From Dehalococcoidales bacterium (GTDB lineage Bacteria; Chloroflexota; Dehalococcoidia; Dehalococcoidales; UBA5760), in the NCBI GenBank assembly GCA_018399795.1, contig JAGYOC010000154.1, positions 1 to 16,433 on the forward strand: a DNA stretch of 16,433 nucleotides, written 5' to 3'. Position 1 is the first letter of the stretch; the number at the start of each line of letters is the position of its first letter. A program made the position numbers and the translations under genes. Under the pieces are notes generated by a model that did no database searches, was not told the DNA's origin, and saw nothing but the letters and a program-made list of their open reading frames with translations. This document shows, piece by piece, positions 7,259 to 13,998 of this stretch.

Positions 7259-8851
7259 ATGTCAGAACCACAGCAGAAAGAAGAGGAAATCAGGCAAGAA
7301 ATACTTGCTGACCTCAGGGAAAGGAAAAATTCCATCAGGCAGATGGGAGGAGATAAAAATGTTCAGAAGCAGAGAGAACGGGGCAAGCTGACAGCCCGGG
7401 AGAGAATCGAACGACTGCTCGATGATGGTACTTTCTGTGAGATCGGTATCTTCGCCACCAATCGCGGTACTGATTTCGGTATGGACAAAATCACGGTGCC
7501 TGCCGACGGCGTAATCACGGGATACGGCCGGGTAAATGGCAGAACGGTCTATGTATATGCCCAGGACTTCACCTCAGTGGGGGGAAGCCTCAGCGAAATA
7601 CACTCCCAGAAAATTTGCCGCATCCTCGACAGCGCCGCCAAGGCTGGCTGTCCGGTAATAGGGATAAACGACTCCGGTGGTGCCCGAATCCAGGATGGGG
7701 TTGATGCCCTGGCCGGTTATGGCCGAATATTCCTTCGCAACTCGATTTTCTCGGGAGTAATACCCCAAATCTGTGCCATAATGGGTCCCTGTGCAGGTGG
7801 GGGCGTGTATTCACCCGCCCTGATGGACTTTATTTTCATGGTCAAGAAGACCAGTTATGCCTATATTACCGGACCGCAGGTGGTCAGGGCGGTTACGGGA
7901 GAAGAAGTCAGCCATGAAGAGCTGGGCGGTGCCGACACAGCCCAGAGGAAGGCAGGAGTGGCCTGCCGCTCAGAACCCAGCGAGGAGGAATGCCTGGATA
8001 GTATCAAGGAACTGCTCGATTTCCTGCCCTCAAGCAACCGGGAAAATCCCAGGCGGGTTGACTGGGGAGATGACCCGGAACGCAGTGACCCAACGCTTTT
8101 TGATATTGTACCGACCAGAACCAGCAAACCCTACGATATGCACAGGCTCATCAGCACGGTATTTGACCGCAGAACCGACGGGGGAAATAGCTACTTTGAG
8201 ACCTTCCCCAGCTTTGCTACGAATATTATCACCTGTTTTGCCCGTCTCAACGGATGGACGGTCGGTATCATTGCCCAGCAGCCGATGTCAAAGGCAGGGG
8301 TTCTGGACATTGACGCCTGTGACAAAGCTTCACGCTTTATACGCTTCTGTGATGCCTTCAATATTCCTCTGGTAAACATAGTTGACGTTCCCGGATACTT
8401 GCCCGGTACCGACCAGGAGTGGGGAGGTATCATCAGGCACGGTGCCAAGATGCTCTATGCCTATTCCGAGGCAGTAGTGCCCAAGATAACCCTTACCATA
8501 AGGAAGGCATACGGAGGGGCCTACATCGGGATGTGCTGCAAGGAGCTTGGCGCCGACAGCGTTTTCTGCTGGCCAACTACAGAACTGGCTGTAATGGGGT
8601 CGGAAGGAGCCGCAGCAATAATATTTCGTAAGGAACTGGAGAAAGCGGATGACCCCGAGACATTGCTTCAGGAAAAAATAAGGGAATACCGTACCACCTT
8701 CGCCAATCCCTACCAGGCCGCCCGCAATCTGCATATTGACGATGTTATCGAACCTGCTAAGACCAGGCCCAGGCTCATCAAGGCTCTGGAGGCAATAATC
8801 GGTAAGGAAGAGGAAAGGCCAAAAAAGAGGCACGGTATCATTCCAGCCTGA
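7259..8851 (+). CDS. Acyl-CoA carboxyltransferase subunit (PccB/MmdA/transcarboxylase 12S family)
   Basis: A 530-residue crotonase-fold carboxyltransferase that moves a carboxyl group between biotin and an acyl-CoA such as propionyl-/methylmalonyl-CoA. Numbered from the ATG at 7244, the visible motifs are RGKLTARERIERLLDDGTF at 46-64, DSGGARIQDG at 143-152, MGPCAGGGVYSPALMDF at 180-196, then in the second half VDVPGYLPGTDQEWGG, RKAYGGAY and ELAVMGSEGAAAI. The segment that in relatives usually reads like GGAxTHNxxSGVAH is here GGADTAQRKAGVAC, lacking both histidines. The start at 7259 is preferred over 7244 because GGAG at 7246-7249 lies 9 nt before it, while 7244 has no binding site. No biotin carboxylase or biotin carrier gene is nearby, so carboxylase, decarboxylase and transcarboxylase roles cannot be separated. 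It leads an operon with malate dehydrogenase 27 nt downstream. Confidence 0.9.
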   Translation: MSEPQQKEEEIRQEILADLRERKNSIRQMGGDKNVQKQRERGKLTARERIERLLDDGTFCEIGIFATNRGTDFGMDKITVPADGVITGYGRVNGRTVYVYAQDFTSVGGSLSEIHSQKICRILDSAAKAGCPVIGINDSGGARIQDGVDALAGYGRIFLRNSIFSGVIPQICAIMGPCAGGGVYSPALMDFIFMVKKTSYAYITGPQVVRAVTGEEVSHEELGGADTAQRKAGVACRSEPSEEECLDSIKELLDFLPSSNRENPRRVDWGDDPERSDPTLFDIVPTRTSKPYDMHRLISTVFDRRTDGGNSYFETFPSFATNIITCFARLNGWTVGIIAQQPMSKAGVLDIDACDKASRFIRFCDAFNIPLVNIVDVPGYLPGTDQEWGGIIRHGAKMLYAYSEAVVPKITLTIRKAYGGAYIGMCCKELGADSVFCWPTTELAVMGSEGAAAIIFRKELEKADDPETLLQEKIREYRTTFANPYQAARNLHIDDVIEPAKTRPRLIKALEAIIGKEEERPKKRHGIIPA

Positions 8852-8878
8852 CGGAACCTGTTAAAGGATACAGGGAAA

Positions 8879-9808
8879 ATGGTAATGACCAAGATAAGCG
8901 TTATCGGCGCAGGAAACGTCGGTGCCCTATGTGCCAAACAGCTAGCCGACCGGGGCTATGCCAGAATAACCCTGCTGGATGTTGTCGAAGGACTGGCACA
9001 GGGCAAAGGGCTCGATATCCAAGAGTCAATGCCCGTTGCAGGTACAGACACCACCATTATCGGTACCGGTCAATATCAGGAAACCGCCGGCTCGGACCTG
9101 GCTATCATCACTGCCGGTGTAACCCGTAAACCCGGAATGACACGCGATGATTTGCTGACAACGAATATGAATATCGTCAGCGAGGTAACCCGCAAGCTCC
9201 TGGCCCATTCCCCCAAAGCCATCATCATCGTAGCCACTAACCCTGTTGACGCGATGACCTACCTTGTAAAAAGCATCAGTGGGCTGCCACGGAGCAGGGT
9301 TTTCGGGCTTTCTGGAGTACTGGACAGCAGCCGGCTGAGAAGCTTTATCGCCAAAGAGCTAAACGTCTCCGCAGCAGATATCTTCGCCTGTATCCTGGGC
9401 CAGCACGGTGACTCCGCGGTGGTCATCCCCAGGCTTACCACGGTCCACGGCATTCCTATAACCAGCCTCTTATCCAGAGAGAAAATTGACCGGCTGGTAG
9501 AGCGGGCCGTCAGGGCCGGTGCCGAGATTGTGGAGCTGCTGAAGACGGGAAGCGCTTCATTTGCTCCTTCAGCCGCAATCGCCCGTATGGCAGATGCTGT
9601 CGTACTTGATAAGAAAGAGATTCTGCCCTGTGCCGTCTGCATGGAGGGTGAATACGGTCTGAGAGACACCACCATCGGAGTCCCAGTTAAACTGGGCAGG
9701 GAAGGTATCGAGCAGATAATCGAGCTTGAACTAAGAGATGACGAAAAGGCGGCCCTTAAGGAATCAGCAGATGTGGTAAGAGGGATGATAAAGGATATGG
9801 GTATTTAA
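8879..9808 (+). CDS. mdh: Malate dehydrogenase, lactate-dehydrogenase-like type
   Basis: A 309-residue NAD-dependent enzyme interconverting malate and oxaloacetate. The Rossmann motif IGAGNVGALCA is at 9-19, and an Asp at the end of the second strand (LLDVVEG, D34) favours NAD over NADP. The substrate loop GVTRKPGMTRDDLL (80-93) has Arg at the specificity position, where lactate dehydrogenases have Gln. ATNPVDAMTY follows at 119-128, the substrate-binding Arg lies in LDSSRLRSF near 152, and the catalytic His is in GQHGDSAV (H176). Two starts are possible: ATG 8879 with AAAGGA 10 nt upstream, or ATG 8885 with AGGG 9 nt upstream; the protein differs by two residues. It stands between the carboxyltransferase and fumarase genes, linking oxaloacetate to malate. 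Confidence 0.95.
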   Translation: MVMTKISVIGAGNVGALCAKQLADRGYARITLLDVVEGLAQGKGLDIQESMPVAGTDTTIIGTGQYQETAGSDLAIITAGVTRKPGMTRDDLLTTNMNIVSEVTRKLLAHSPKAIIIVATNPVDAMTYLVKSISGLPRSRVFGLSGVLDSSRLRSFIAKELNVSAADIFACILGQHGDSAVVIPRLTTVHGIPITSLLSREKIDRLVERAVRAGAEIVELLKTGSASFAPSAAIARMADAVVLDKKEILPCAVCMEGEYGLRDTTIGVPVKLGREGIEQIIELELRDDEKAALKESADVVRGMIKDMGI

Positions 9809-9810
9809 CC

Positions 9811-9852
9811 GGATACAGGGAAACATAAGTGAATAACACGCGAGCAGGATAA
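9811..9852 (+). repeat. Second copy of a 13-bp repeat plus a 7-codon leader-like frame
   Basis: GGATACAGGGAAA at 9811-9823 repeats exactly the sequence at 8866-8878 directly before mdh. In the first place it supplies the ribosome binding site of mdh. In this second place it follows the mdh stop by 2 nt and precedes a GTG at 9829 that opens a frame of seven codons ending at TAA 9850-9852. It may be a remnant or chance copy; translation of the mini-frame is unproven. Confidence 0.3.
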
Positions 9853-9865
9853 AGCACATATAAGG

Positions 9866-9871
9866 TATAAT
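9866..9871 (+). promoter_or_regulatory. Possible internal -10 box before the fumarase genes
   Basis: TATAAT in the 110-nt gap between mdh and the fumarase alpha gene, 48 nt before the ATG at 9919. No good -35 hexamer is seen. If active, it would let fumarase, nadB and perhaps smpB be transcribed apart from the upstream genes. Confidence 0.3.
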
Positions 9872-9918
9872 GTATGGTCAAGCCTACCAGCGCCGGAAAA
9901 GGAGGAACAAGCAGGACA

Positions 9919-10764
9919 ATGAGAGAGATTGAAGCCAGTGAGATAACCAAAACGGTATCACAGCTCTTCCAGGACGCCTGTCATCACCTCCCCGAAGACG
10001 TAATAGACGCCATCAAGAAGGCACAGCAGGAGGAGGAATCCCCTATAGGACGAGAAGTATTGGAAAGCATCATAAGGAATGCCGATATAGCAGCCAAAGA
10101 GCGAATCCCTCTCTGTCAGGACACAGGTGATGCCGTAGTTTTTTTGGAACTGGGTCAGGAAGTCCATATAGTCGGCGGCGACCTTTACTCCGCGGTCAAC
10201 GAAGGGGTACGACACGGATATACGCAGGGCTACCTGCGCAAATCTATGGTGAGCCGTCCTTTTTCCGCACGGGTCAATACGAAAGACAACACCCCCGCAG
10301 TCATCTATACAGATATCGTTCCCGGAGACAAAGTGAGGATTATCGCCAAACCCAAGGGAGGGGGCTCCGAAAATATGATCCGCCTGGCCATGCTTCACCC
10401 GGCGAAAGGACGTCAGGGAATTATCGATTTCGTGGTCAATTCCGTGGATAGGGCGGGAAGCAATCCCTGCCCCCCAACCATCGTCGGTGTCGGCATTGGA
10501 GGTACCGCAGAAAAAACTATAATGCTGGCCAAAAGAGCGCTTCTCCGCAAGATAGGTGAGCCGAACACTGACACGGAGACCGCCGAACTGGAGCGGGAAA
10601 TTCTCAGCCGCATCAACAAACTGGGCATTGGGCCGATGGGCTACGGAGGAAGAATAACCGCTCTGGCCGTTCATATCGAGATATTCCCTACCCATATCGC
10701 CAGCCTGCCGGTGGCGGTAAATCTGGAGTGCCATAGCTGCCGGCACAAAGAAGCTACTCTCTAA
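9919..10764 (+). CDS. Class I fumarate hydratase, alpha (N-terminal) subunit
   Basis: A 281-residue subunit of the oxygen-sensitive iron-sulfur fumarase/tartrate dehydratase family, which adds water to fumarate to give malate. The three cysteines expected to hold the [4Fe-4S] cluster are visible in PLCQDTGDA, in SNPCPPTIVGVGIGG, and in NLECHSCRH near the end. Other family segments are GVRHGYTQGYLRKSM, PKGGGSENMIRLAML and LGIGPMGYGGRITALAVHIE. The frame is open to an ATG at 9874, but that codon has no ribosome binding site and sits next to a TATAAT box. ATG 9919 follows GGAGGA at 9901-9906 (12 nt, a little long) and gives the common family start MREIEASEI. The beta subunit gene follows after 12 nt. 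Tartrate dehydratase is possible, but the neighbouring mdh favours fumarase. Confidence 0.92.
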   Translation: MREIEASEITKTVSQLFQDACHHLPEDVIDAIKKAQQEEESPIGREVLESIIRNADIAAKERIPLCQDTGDAVVFLELGQEVHIVGGDLYSAVNEGVRHGYTQGYLRKSMVSRPFSARVNTKDNTPAVIYTDIVPGDKVRIIAKPKGGGSENMIRLAMLHPAKGRQGIIDFVVNSVDRAGSNPCPPTIVGVGIGGTAEKTIMLAKRALLRKIGEPNTDTETAELEREILSRINKLGIGPMGYGGRITALAVHIEIFPTHIASLPVAVNLECHSCRHKEATL

Positions 10765-10776
10765 GAGGAGGCTAAA

Positions 10777-11331
10777 ATGGCAAAAAAGAAGATCAAACTC
10801 CCCCTGACCGATGATATAATCCAGGATCTCCACACCGGTGATGAGGTTCTTCTCAGCGGCACTGTCTATGTGGCCAGGGATGCCGCTCACAAGAGGATGG
10901 TCGAAGCCCTGGAGGAAGGAAAGCCATTGCCCTTCGATATCAAAGGGCAGACGGTTTATTACATGGGGCCTTCTCCCGCCCGGCCAGGACACATTATCGG
11001 CTCGGCTGGGCCTACCACCAGCGGGCGCATGGACAGCTACTCACCCCGCCTGATTGAAGAAGGGCTCAAGGGAATGATCGGCAAAGGAATGCGTTCATCC
11101 GAAGTAAAAGAAGCCATCAAAAAACATAACGCGGTATATTTCGCCGTGGTTGGCGGTACCGGTGCGCTAGCCTCGCAAGGAATAAAAAAAGCGGAGGTAA
11201 TCGCCTACGATGACCTGGGAGCAGAGGCGGTACACCGTCTCGAGGTAAAGGATTTTCCGGTCAGAGTCATCAATGATGTCCATGGCGGGGACCTCTACGA
11301 GAAAGGGAAAGCCAAATACAGGATAGAATAG
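10777..11331 (+). CDS. Class I fumarate hydratase, beta (C-terminal) subunit
   Basis: A 184-residue subunit equal to the C-terminal domain of single-chain class I fumarases. Family features are LHTGDEVLLSGTVYVARDAAHKR (written in parts: a beta segment then ARDAAHKR, the substrate-pocket motif), YMGPSPARPGHIIGSAGPTTSGRMD split over residues 61-85, GMIGKGMRS, and VVGGTGALAS. The histidine in ARDAAHKR and the Arg in SGRMD belong to the substrate site in this family. The start at 10777 has a full AGGAGG at 10766-10771, 5 nt upstream, immediately after the alpha-subunit stop, which should balance production of the two subunits. It is the partner of the preceding gene; alone it is inactive in known systems. 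Confidence 0.93.
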   Translation: MAKKKIKLPLTDDIIQDLHTGDEVLLSGTVYVARDAAHKRMVEALEEGKPLPFDIKGQTVYYMGPSPARPGHIIGSAGPTTSGRMDSYSPRLIEEGLKGMIGKGMRSSEVKEAIKKHNAVYFAVVGGTGALASQGIKKAEVIAYDDLGAEAVHRLEVKDFPVRVINDVHGGDLYEKGKAKYRIE

Positions 11332-11373
11332 CAGATTCCACCGATCACCTCGGGAAAACTGAGGAATAATCAA

Positions 11374-12918
11374 TTGGCCAGATATGACTATATAATAATC
11401 GGCAGCGGTATTGCCGGACTTTATACCGCCCTCCTGGCCAAGGAGCAGGGCAGCGTACTGGTTATCACCAAGGGCAGTATCGAAGACTGCAACACCAGGC
11501 ATGCCCAGGGTGGCATTGCCGCCGCCATCGGTAACGACGATTCAAAGGAACTCCATTTCCGGGATACGGTAACTGCCGGGAGCGGTCTATGCAATAACGA
11601 GGCGGTACATATTCTGACCAGCGAAGCGCCCGCCCGTATTGCCGACCTGGTTAACCTCGAGGTGCCCTTCGATACATCAAACGGTAAAATCGCGCTGACC
11701 AAAGAAGCAGCCCACAGTGTGCCGCGTATACTCCATGCCGGAGGCGATGCCACCGGCGAACACGTTGAAAGCGCCCTGAGCCGCCGGATAAGGCTGTCCC
11801 AGATACAGGTCCTTGAAGACTGCCTGGTTACGGAGATACTGGTTGAAAATGGTGCCGTGAGCGGTATAAGGGCCCTAGATTGCCGCACCAGTTCCTCCGA
11901 ACTTTTTCACTGCCGATTCCTGATTCTTGCTACCGGCGGGGCAGGGCACCTCTACAAGTTCAGCACCAACTCGGATATCGCTACCGGTGATGGCATTGCA
12001 CTAGCCTTCAAGGCGGGTGCCGAGATAGCAGATATGGAGTTTTTCCAGTTCCACCCCACCGCCCTGCGCATGCCGGGAGTAACCCCCTTTCTTATCTCGG
12101 AATCAGTAAGGGGTGAAGGAGGAGTACTGCGCAATGTGGATGGCTACCGCTTTATGCCGGACTACACACCAGATGCAGATCTGGCCCCGCGTGACGTGGT
12201 TACTCGCAACATAATCTACGAGATGAGAAAAACAGCATCGGACCGGGTTTTTGTCGACGTTACTCACCTTCCTCCCCACACCATAACCACCAGGTTTCCC
12301 CACATCTACCGGTTCTGCCTGGTACGGGGCCTCGATATTACCCGTGGCCTGATACCAGTAGCTCCCGCTGCCCATTACATGATGGGCGGTATCAAGACCA
12401 ATACCTGGGGGGAAACCAGTATTACCGACCTTTTCGCCGTCGGAGAATGCGCCTGCACCGGGGTCCATGGTGCCAACCGACTGGCCTCGAACTCCCTCCT
12501 AGAGGCAGTGGTATTCAGCCAGCGGATTATCGAGAGAACCGCCATGGAAACGGCGCCCGAGCCAGCGATCAACGATGAGGAAGCTGCAGACCGTTACACA
12601 CTGAGTCCGCGGCAGGAGCCGGATGAAGTCCCCCTTGCCAACCTATCTGCACTCCAGGAGCTGCTCTGGGACCGGGCCGGCATAATCCGCGACCGCGAAA
12701 GCCTCAACGAAGCCCTTGACATTCTTGCTACCTGGGAGAAATGCCTCCCCGAACCCACCGACCGGCCCTCCTACGAACTGAACAACCTGGCCCTGACCGG
12801 GCGTCTGGTTGCCGAAGCCGCACTGCGACGTGAAGAGAGCCGCGGGGCACATTTCCGCTCCGACTTCCCCAAGAGCCGACCGGAATGGAAGCGCCACCTG
12901 GTACTGGTCAGGGAATAG
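11374..12918 (+). CDS. nadB: L-aspartate oxidase
   Basis: A 514-residue flavoenzyme that oxidizes L-aspartate to iminoaspartate, the first step of NAD synthesis from aspartate; fumarate or oxygen serves as acceptor in known NadB proteins. The FAD motif IIIGSGIAGLYTALLAKEQ begins at 7. CNTRHAQGGIAAAIG (39-53) lacks the histidine that succinate dehydrogenases use to bind FAD covalently, which argues for NadB over SdhA. Active-site segments are QFHPTAL (225-231), SESVRGEGGVL (242-252), APRDVVTRNI (271-280), HYMMGGI (334-340) and GANRLASNSLLE (366-377). The C-terminal helical domain ends with EESRGAHFRSDFP. The start is TTG at 11374, with GAGGA 8 nt upstream. No nadA or nadC is in the window. The gene follows fumarase by 42 nt, so its acceptor fumarate could be made by the same operon. 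Confidence 0.93.
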   Translation: MARYDYIIIGSGIAGLYTALLAKEQGSVLVITKGSIEDCNTRHAQGGIAAAIGNDDSKELHFRDTVTAGSGLCNNEAVHILTSEAPARIADLVNLEVPFDTSNGKIALTKEAAHSVPRILHAGGDATGEHVESALSRRIRLSQIQVLEDCLVTEILVENGAVSGIRALDCRTSSSELFHCRFLILATGGAGHLYKFSTNSDIATGDGIALAFKAGAEIADMEFFQFHPTALRMPGVTPFLISESVRGEGGVLRNVDGYRFMPDYTPDADLAPRDVVTRNIIYEMRKTASDRVFVDVTHLPPHTITTRFPHIYRFCLVRGLDITRGLIPVAPAAHYMMGGIKTNTWGETSITDLFAVGECACTGVHGANRLASNSLLEAVVFSQRIIERTAMETAPEPAINDEEAADRYTLSPRQEPDEVPLANLSALQELLWDRAGIIRDRESLNEALDILATWEKCLPEPTDRPSYELNNLALTGRLVAEAALRREESRGAHFRSDFPKSRPEWKRHLVLVRE

Positions 12919-12922
12919 GGTG

Positions 12923-12931
12923 TGATATAAT
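12923..12931 (+). promoter_or_regulatory. Extended -10 promoter of smpB
   Basis: TG-A-TATAAT, a perfect extended -10 element, lies in the 20-nt gap after the nadB stop. Its expected transcription start, about 7 nt after the box, falls at or next to the GTG codons at 12936 and 12939, so smpB mRNA may start without a leader. A -35 box is weak, as is usual for extended -10 promoters. Confidence 0.5.
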
Positions 12932-12938
12932 TAGGGTG

Positions 12939-13391
12939 GTGGCAAGAAAGACGGTCGTTACCAACCGCAAGGCATTTCATAACTACCATATCGGGGATAG
13001 TATCGAGGCCGGTATCGTGCTGACCGGCACGGAAATAAAATCAATCAGGGCCGGAAGGGTAAACCTGGGCGATTCCTATGTAAAGCCGGAAAAAGGCGAG
13101 CTCTGGTTACTCAATGCCCATATCGCCCGCTATGAAGCGGGTAGCTATATGAGCCATGAACCAACCCGGCCCCGCAAGCTTCTCCTGCACCGCAAGGAGA
13201 TTGATATTCTGTCCGGTAAAATAGAGGAGAAGGGCTTGACCGTGGTTCCCCTCAAGCTCTATATTAAAGATAGCATTGCCAAGCTTGAGATAGCCTCCGC
13301 CCGAGGCAAGAAGATGTACGATAAGAGGGAATCTATTGCCCGGCGCCAGATGGAAAGGGAAATCGGGCGGACTATGAAGAGATATCGCTGA
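12939..13391 (+). CDS. smpB: SsrA-binding protein SmpB
   Basis: A 150-residue RNA-binding protein that carries tmRNA to stalled ribosomes. Visible family features are VTNRKAFHNYHIGDSIEAG at the N-terminus, LTGTEIKSIRAGRVNLGDSY, the segment ELWLLNAHIARYE, PRKLLLHRKEI, GLTVVPLKLYIKD, and the basic C-terminal tail GKKMYDKRESIARRQ, which folds into the empty decoding site. The frame also contains an ATG at 12885, but using it would overlap nadB and add 18 residues unlike SmpB. GTG 12939 (or the adjoining GTG 12936) gives the normal N-terminus. No normal ribosome binding site precedes it, and a TATAAT ends only 7 nt upstream, so leaderless translation is possible. Its RNA partner ssrA follows 33 nt after the stop. 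Confidence 0.95.
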   Translation: MARKTVVTNRKAFHNYHIGDSIEAGIVLTGTEIKSIRAGRVNLGDSYVKPEKGELWLLNAHIARYEAGSYMSHEPTRPRKLLLHRKEIDILSGKIEEKGLTVVPLKLYIKDSIAKLEIASARGKKMYDKRESIARRQMEREIGRTMKRYR

Positions 13392-13397
13392 TATAGT
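13389..13397 (+). promoter_or_regulatory. Possible extended -10 promoter of the tmRNA gene
   Basis: TG-A-TATAGT overlaps the smpB stop codon. It differs from the box before smpB in one base. Transcription would start near 13404, leaving a short 5' leader of about 20 nt to be removed by RNase P at the mature end 13425. Confidence 0.4.
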
Positions 13398-13424
13398 GAA
13401 TCTTGGAGATATCACCGGAAAAGC

Positions 13425-13780
13425 GGGGACGCGCGGGTTCGACAGAGGAGGTATGCTACAGGATTGCAGGCTGAGGTGCCACCAACCTCATAAAACAGGT
13501 GGCAAAAAACAACTGGCGAACCTGAATTCGCTCTTGCCGCCTAACTAAATAGGCTGCACGCCCAGCCCGACCCCACCTCGACGGGTCGGGATCGGGTGCC
13601 GAGAAGTCGAGGTGCCACCGCCCCGACGCCGATACAGGGTGGTGAAAGATATATCGGCTTGCCTGACCGAACTCGGCCGGCAGAGGCCGGTCAGGCAAGA
13701 CCAAAGAGCCGGCTAAGCCTGTAGGATATCCTGGGTAGCCTCTTCTGGACGGGGAGTTCGACTCTCCCCCGTCTCCACCA
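13425..13780 (+). ncRNA. ssrA: Transfer-messenger RNA (tmRNA)
   Basis: A one-piece tmRNA of 356 nt with encoded CCA. The acceptor stem pairs GGGGACG (13425-13431) with CGTCTCC (13770-13776), followed by ACCA. The T arm GGGAG-TTCGACT-CTCCC is at 13752-13768. The long helix P2 joins GCTACAGGAT near 13455 with ATCCTGGGTAGC near 13728-13739. Pseudoknot 1 is GAGGT (13473)/ACCTC (13485) with GCCACC (13478)/GGTGGC (13498). Twelve nt later the tag frame opens at 13515. Pseudoknot 2 pairs CCCGACCC (13566) with GGGTCGGG (13583), and CACCTCGAC (13574) with GTCGAGGTG (13606). Pseudoknot 3 uses CCACC/GGTGG and GCCGATA/TATCGGC. Pseudoknot 4 has the long stem TTGCCTGACCG/CGGTCAGGCAA. It frees stalled ribosomes together with SmpB, whose gene lies just upstream. 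Confidence 0.96.
13515..13544 (+). other. tmRNA tag-peptide reading frame (GEPEFALAA)
   Basis: Starting 12 nt after pseudoknot 1, the codons GGC GAA CCT GAA TTC GCT and then CTT GCC GCC encode GEPEFALAA, followed by TAA at 13542-13544. The ALAA end is the classic degron read by ClpXP-type proteases. A second stop, TAG, follows in another frame at 13550-13552. The resume codon is inferred from spacing and from known tags that begin with Ala or Gly. Confidence 0.85.
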
Positions 13781-13787
13781 GAAAAGC

Positions 13788-13825
13788 AAAGCGCCGGCAT
13801 TTTGCAAAATGCCGGCGCTTTTTAT
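13788..13825 (+). terminator. Intrinsic terminator after ssrA, probably bidirectional
   Basis: A 34-bp perfect palindrome (13788-13821) with a GC-rich arm, GCGCCGGCAT, and a short central TGCA. It is followed by a T-run on the plus strand (13819-13823) eight bases after the tmRNA CCA. The left side carries A-runs (GAAAAGCAAA), so the minus-strand operon ending at 13999 could stop here as well. Confidence 0.92.
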
Positions 13826-13998
13826 ATTCATCCTTTATCCACCATATATCAAGCCCATAATCTCTCACGGCAACCTGGGGTAAAGCAGTATAATAAAGAT
13901 GACAAGCTTAAGAAAATCGGGGAAGTGAGCACCGATGGCTTTGAGAAGAGATCCCCTCCGGAACAGCCATTCCAAGCTATCCGTTCTCTCAGACTTTA
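13826..13998. other. Non-coding stretch between terminator and the 93-residue gene
   Basis: 173 nt between two convergent transcription units. A TATAAT occurs at 13889-13894 on the plus strand, but no plus-strand gene follows it. I see no RNA gene or repeat here. The longer plus-strand open frame crossing this area runs antisense through the pyrophosphatase gene and has no protein-like pattern. Confidence 0.6.

Noticed and set aside
9958..10992. 344-codon minus-strand open frame across the fumarase genes
   Set aside because: It is antisense to two clear enzyme genes, with no motif of its own; it is a by-product of codon bias.
11374..12918. Succinate dehydrogenase/fumarate reductase flavoprotein
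   Set aside because: The covalent-FAD histidine motif is absent, the C-terminal domain is that of NadB, and no iron-sulfur or membrane subunit genes follow.
12885..12938. ATG start of smpB at 12885
   Set aside because: It lies within nadB, and the added residues do not resemble SmpB; GTG 12939 gives the conserved N-terminus.
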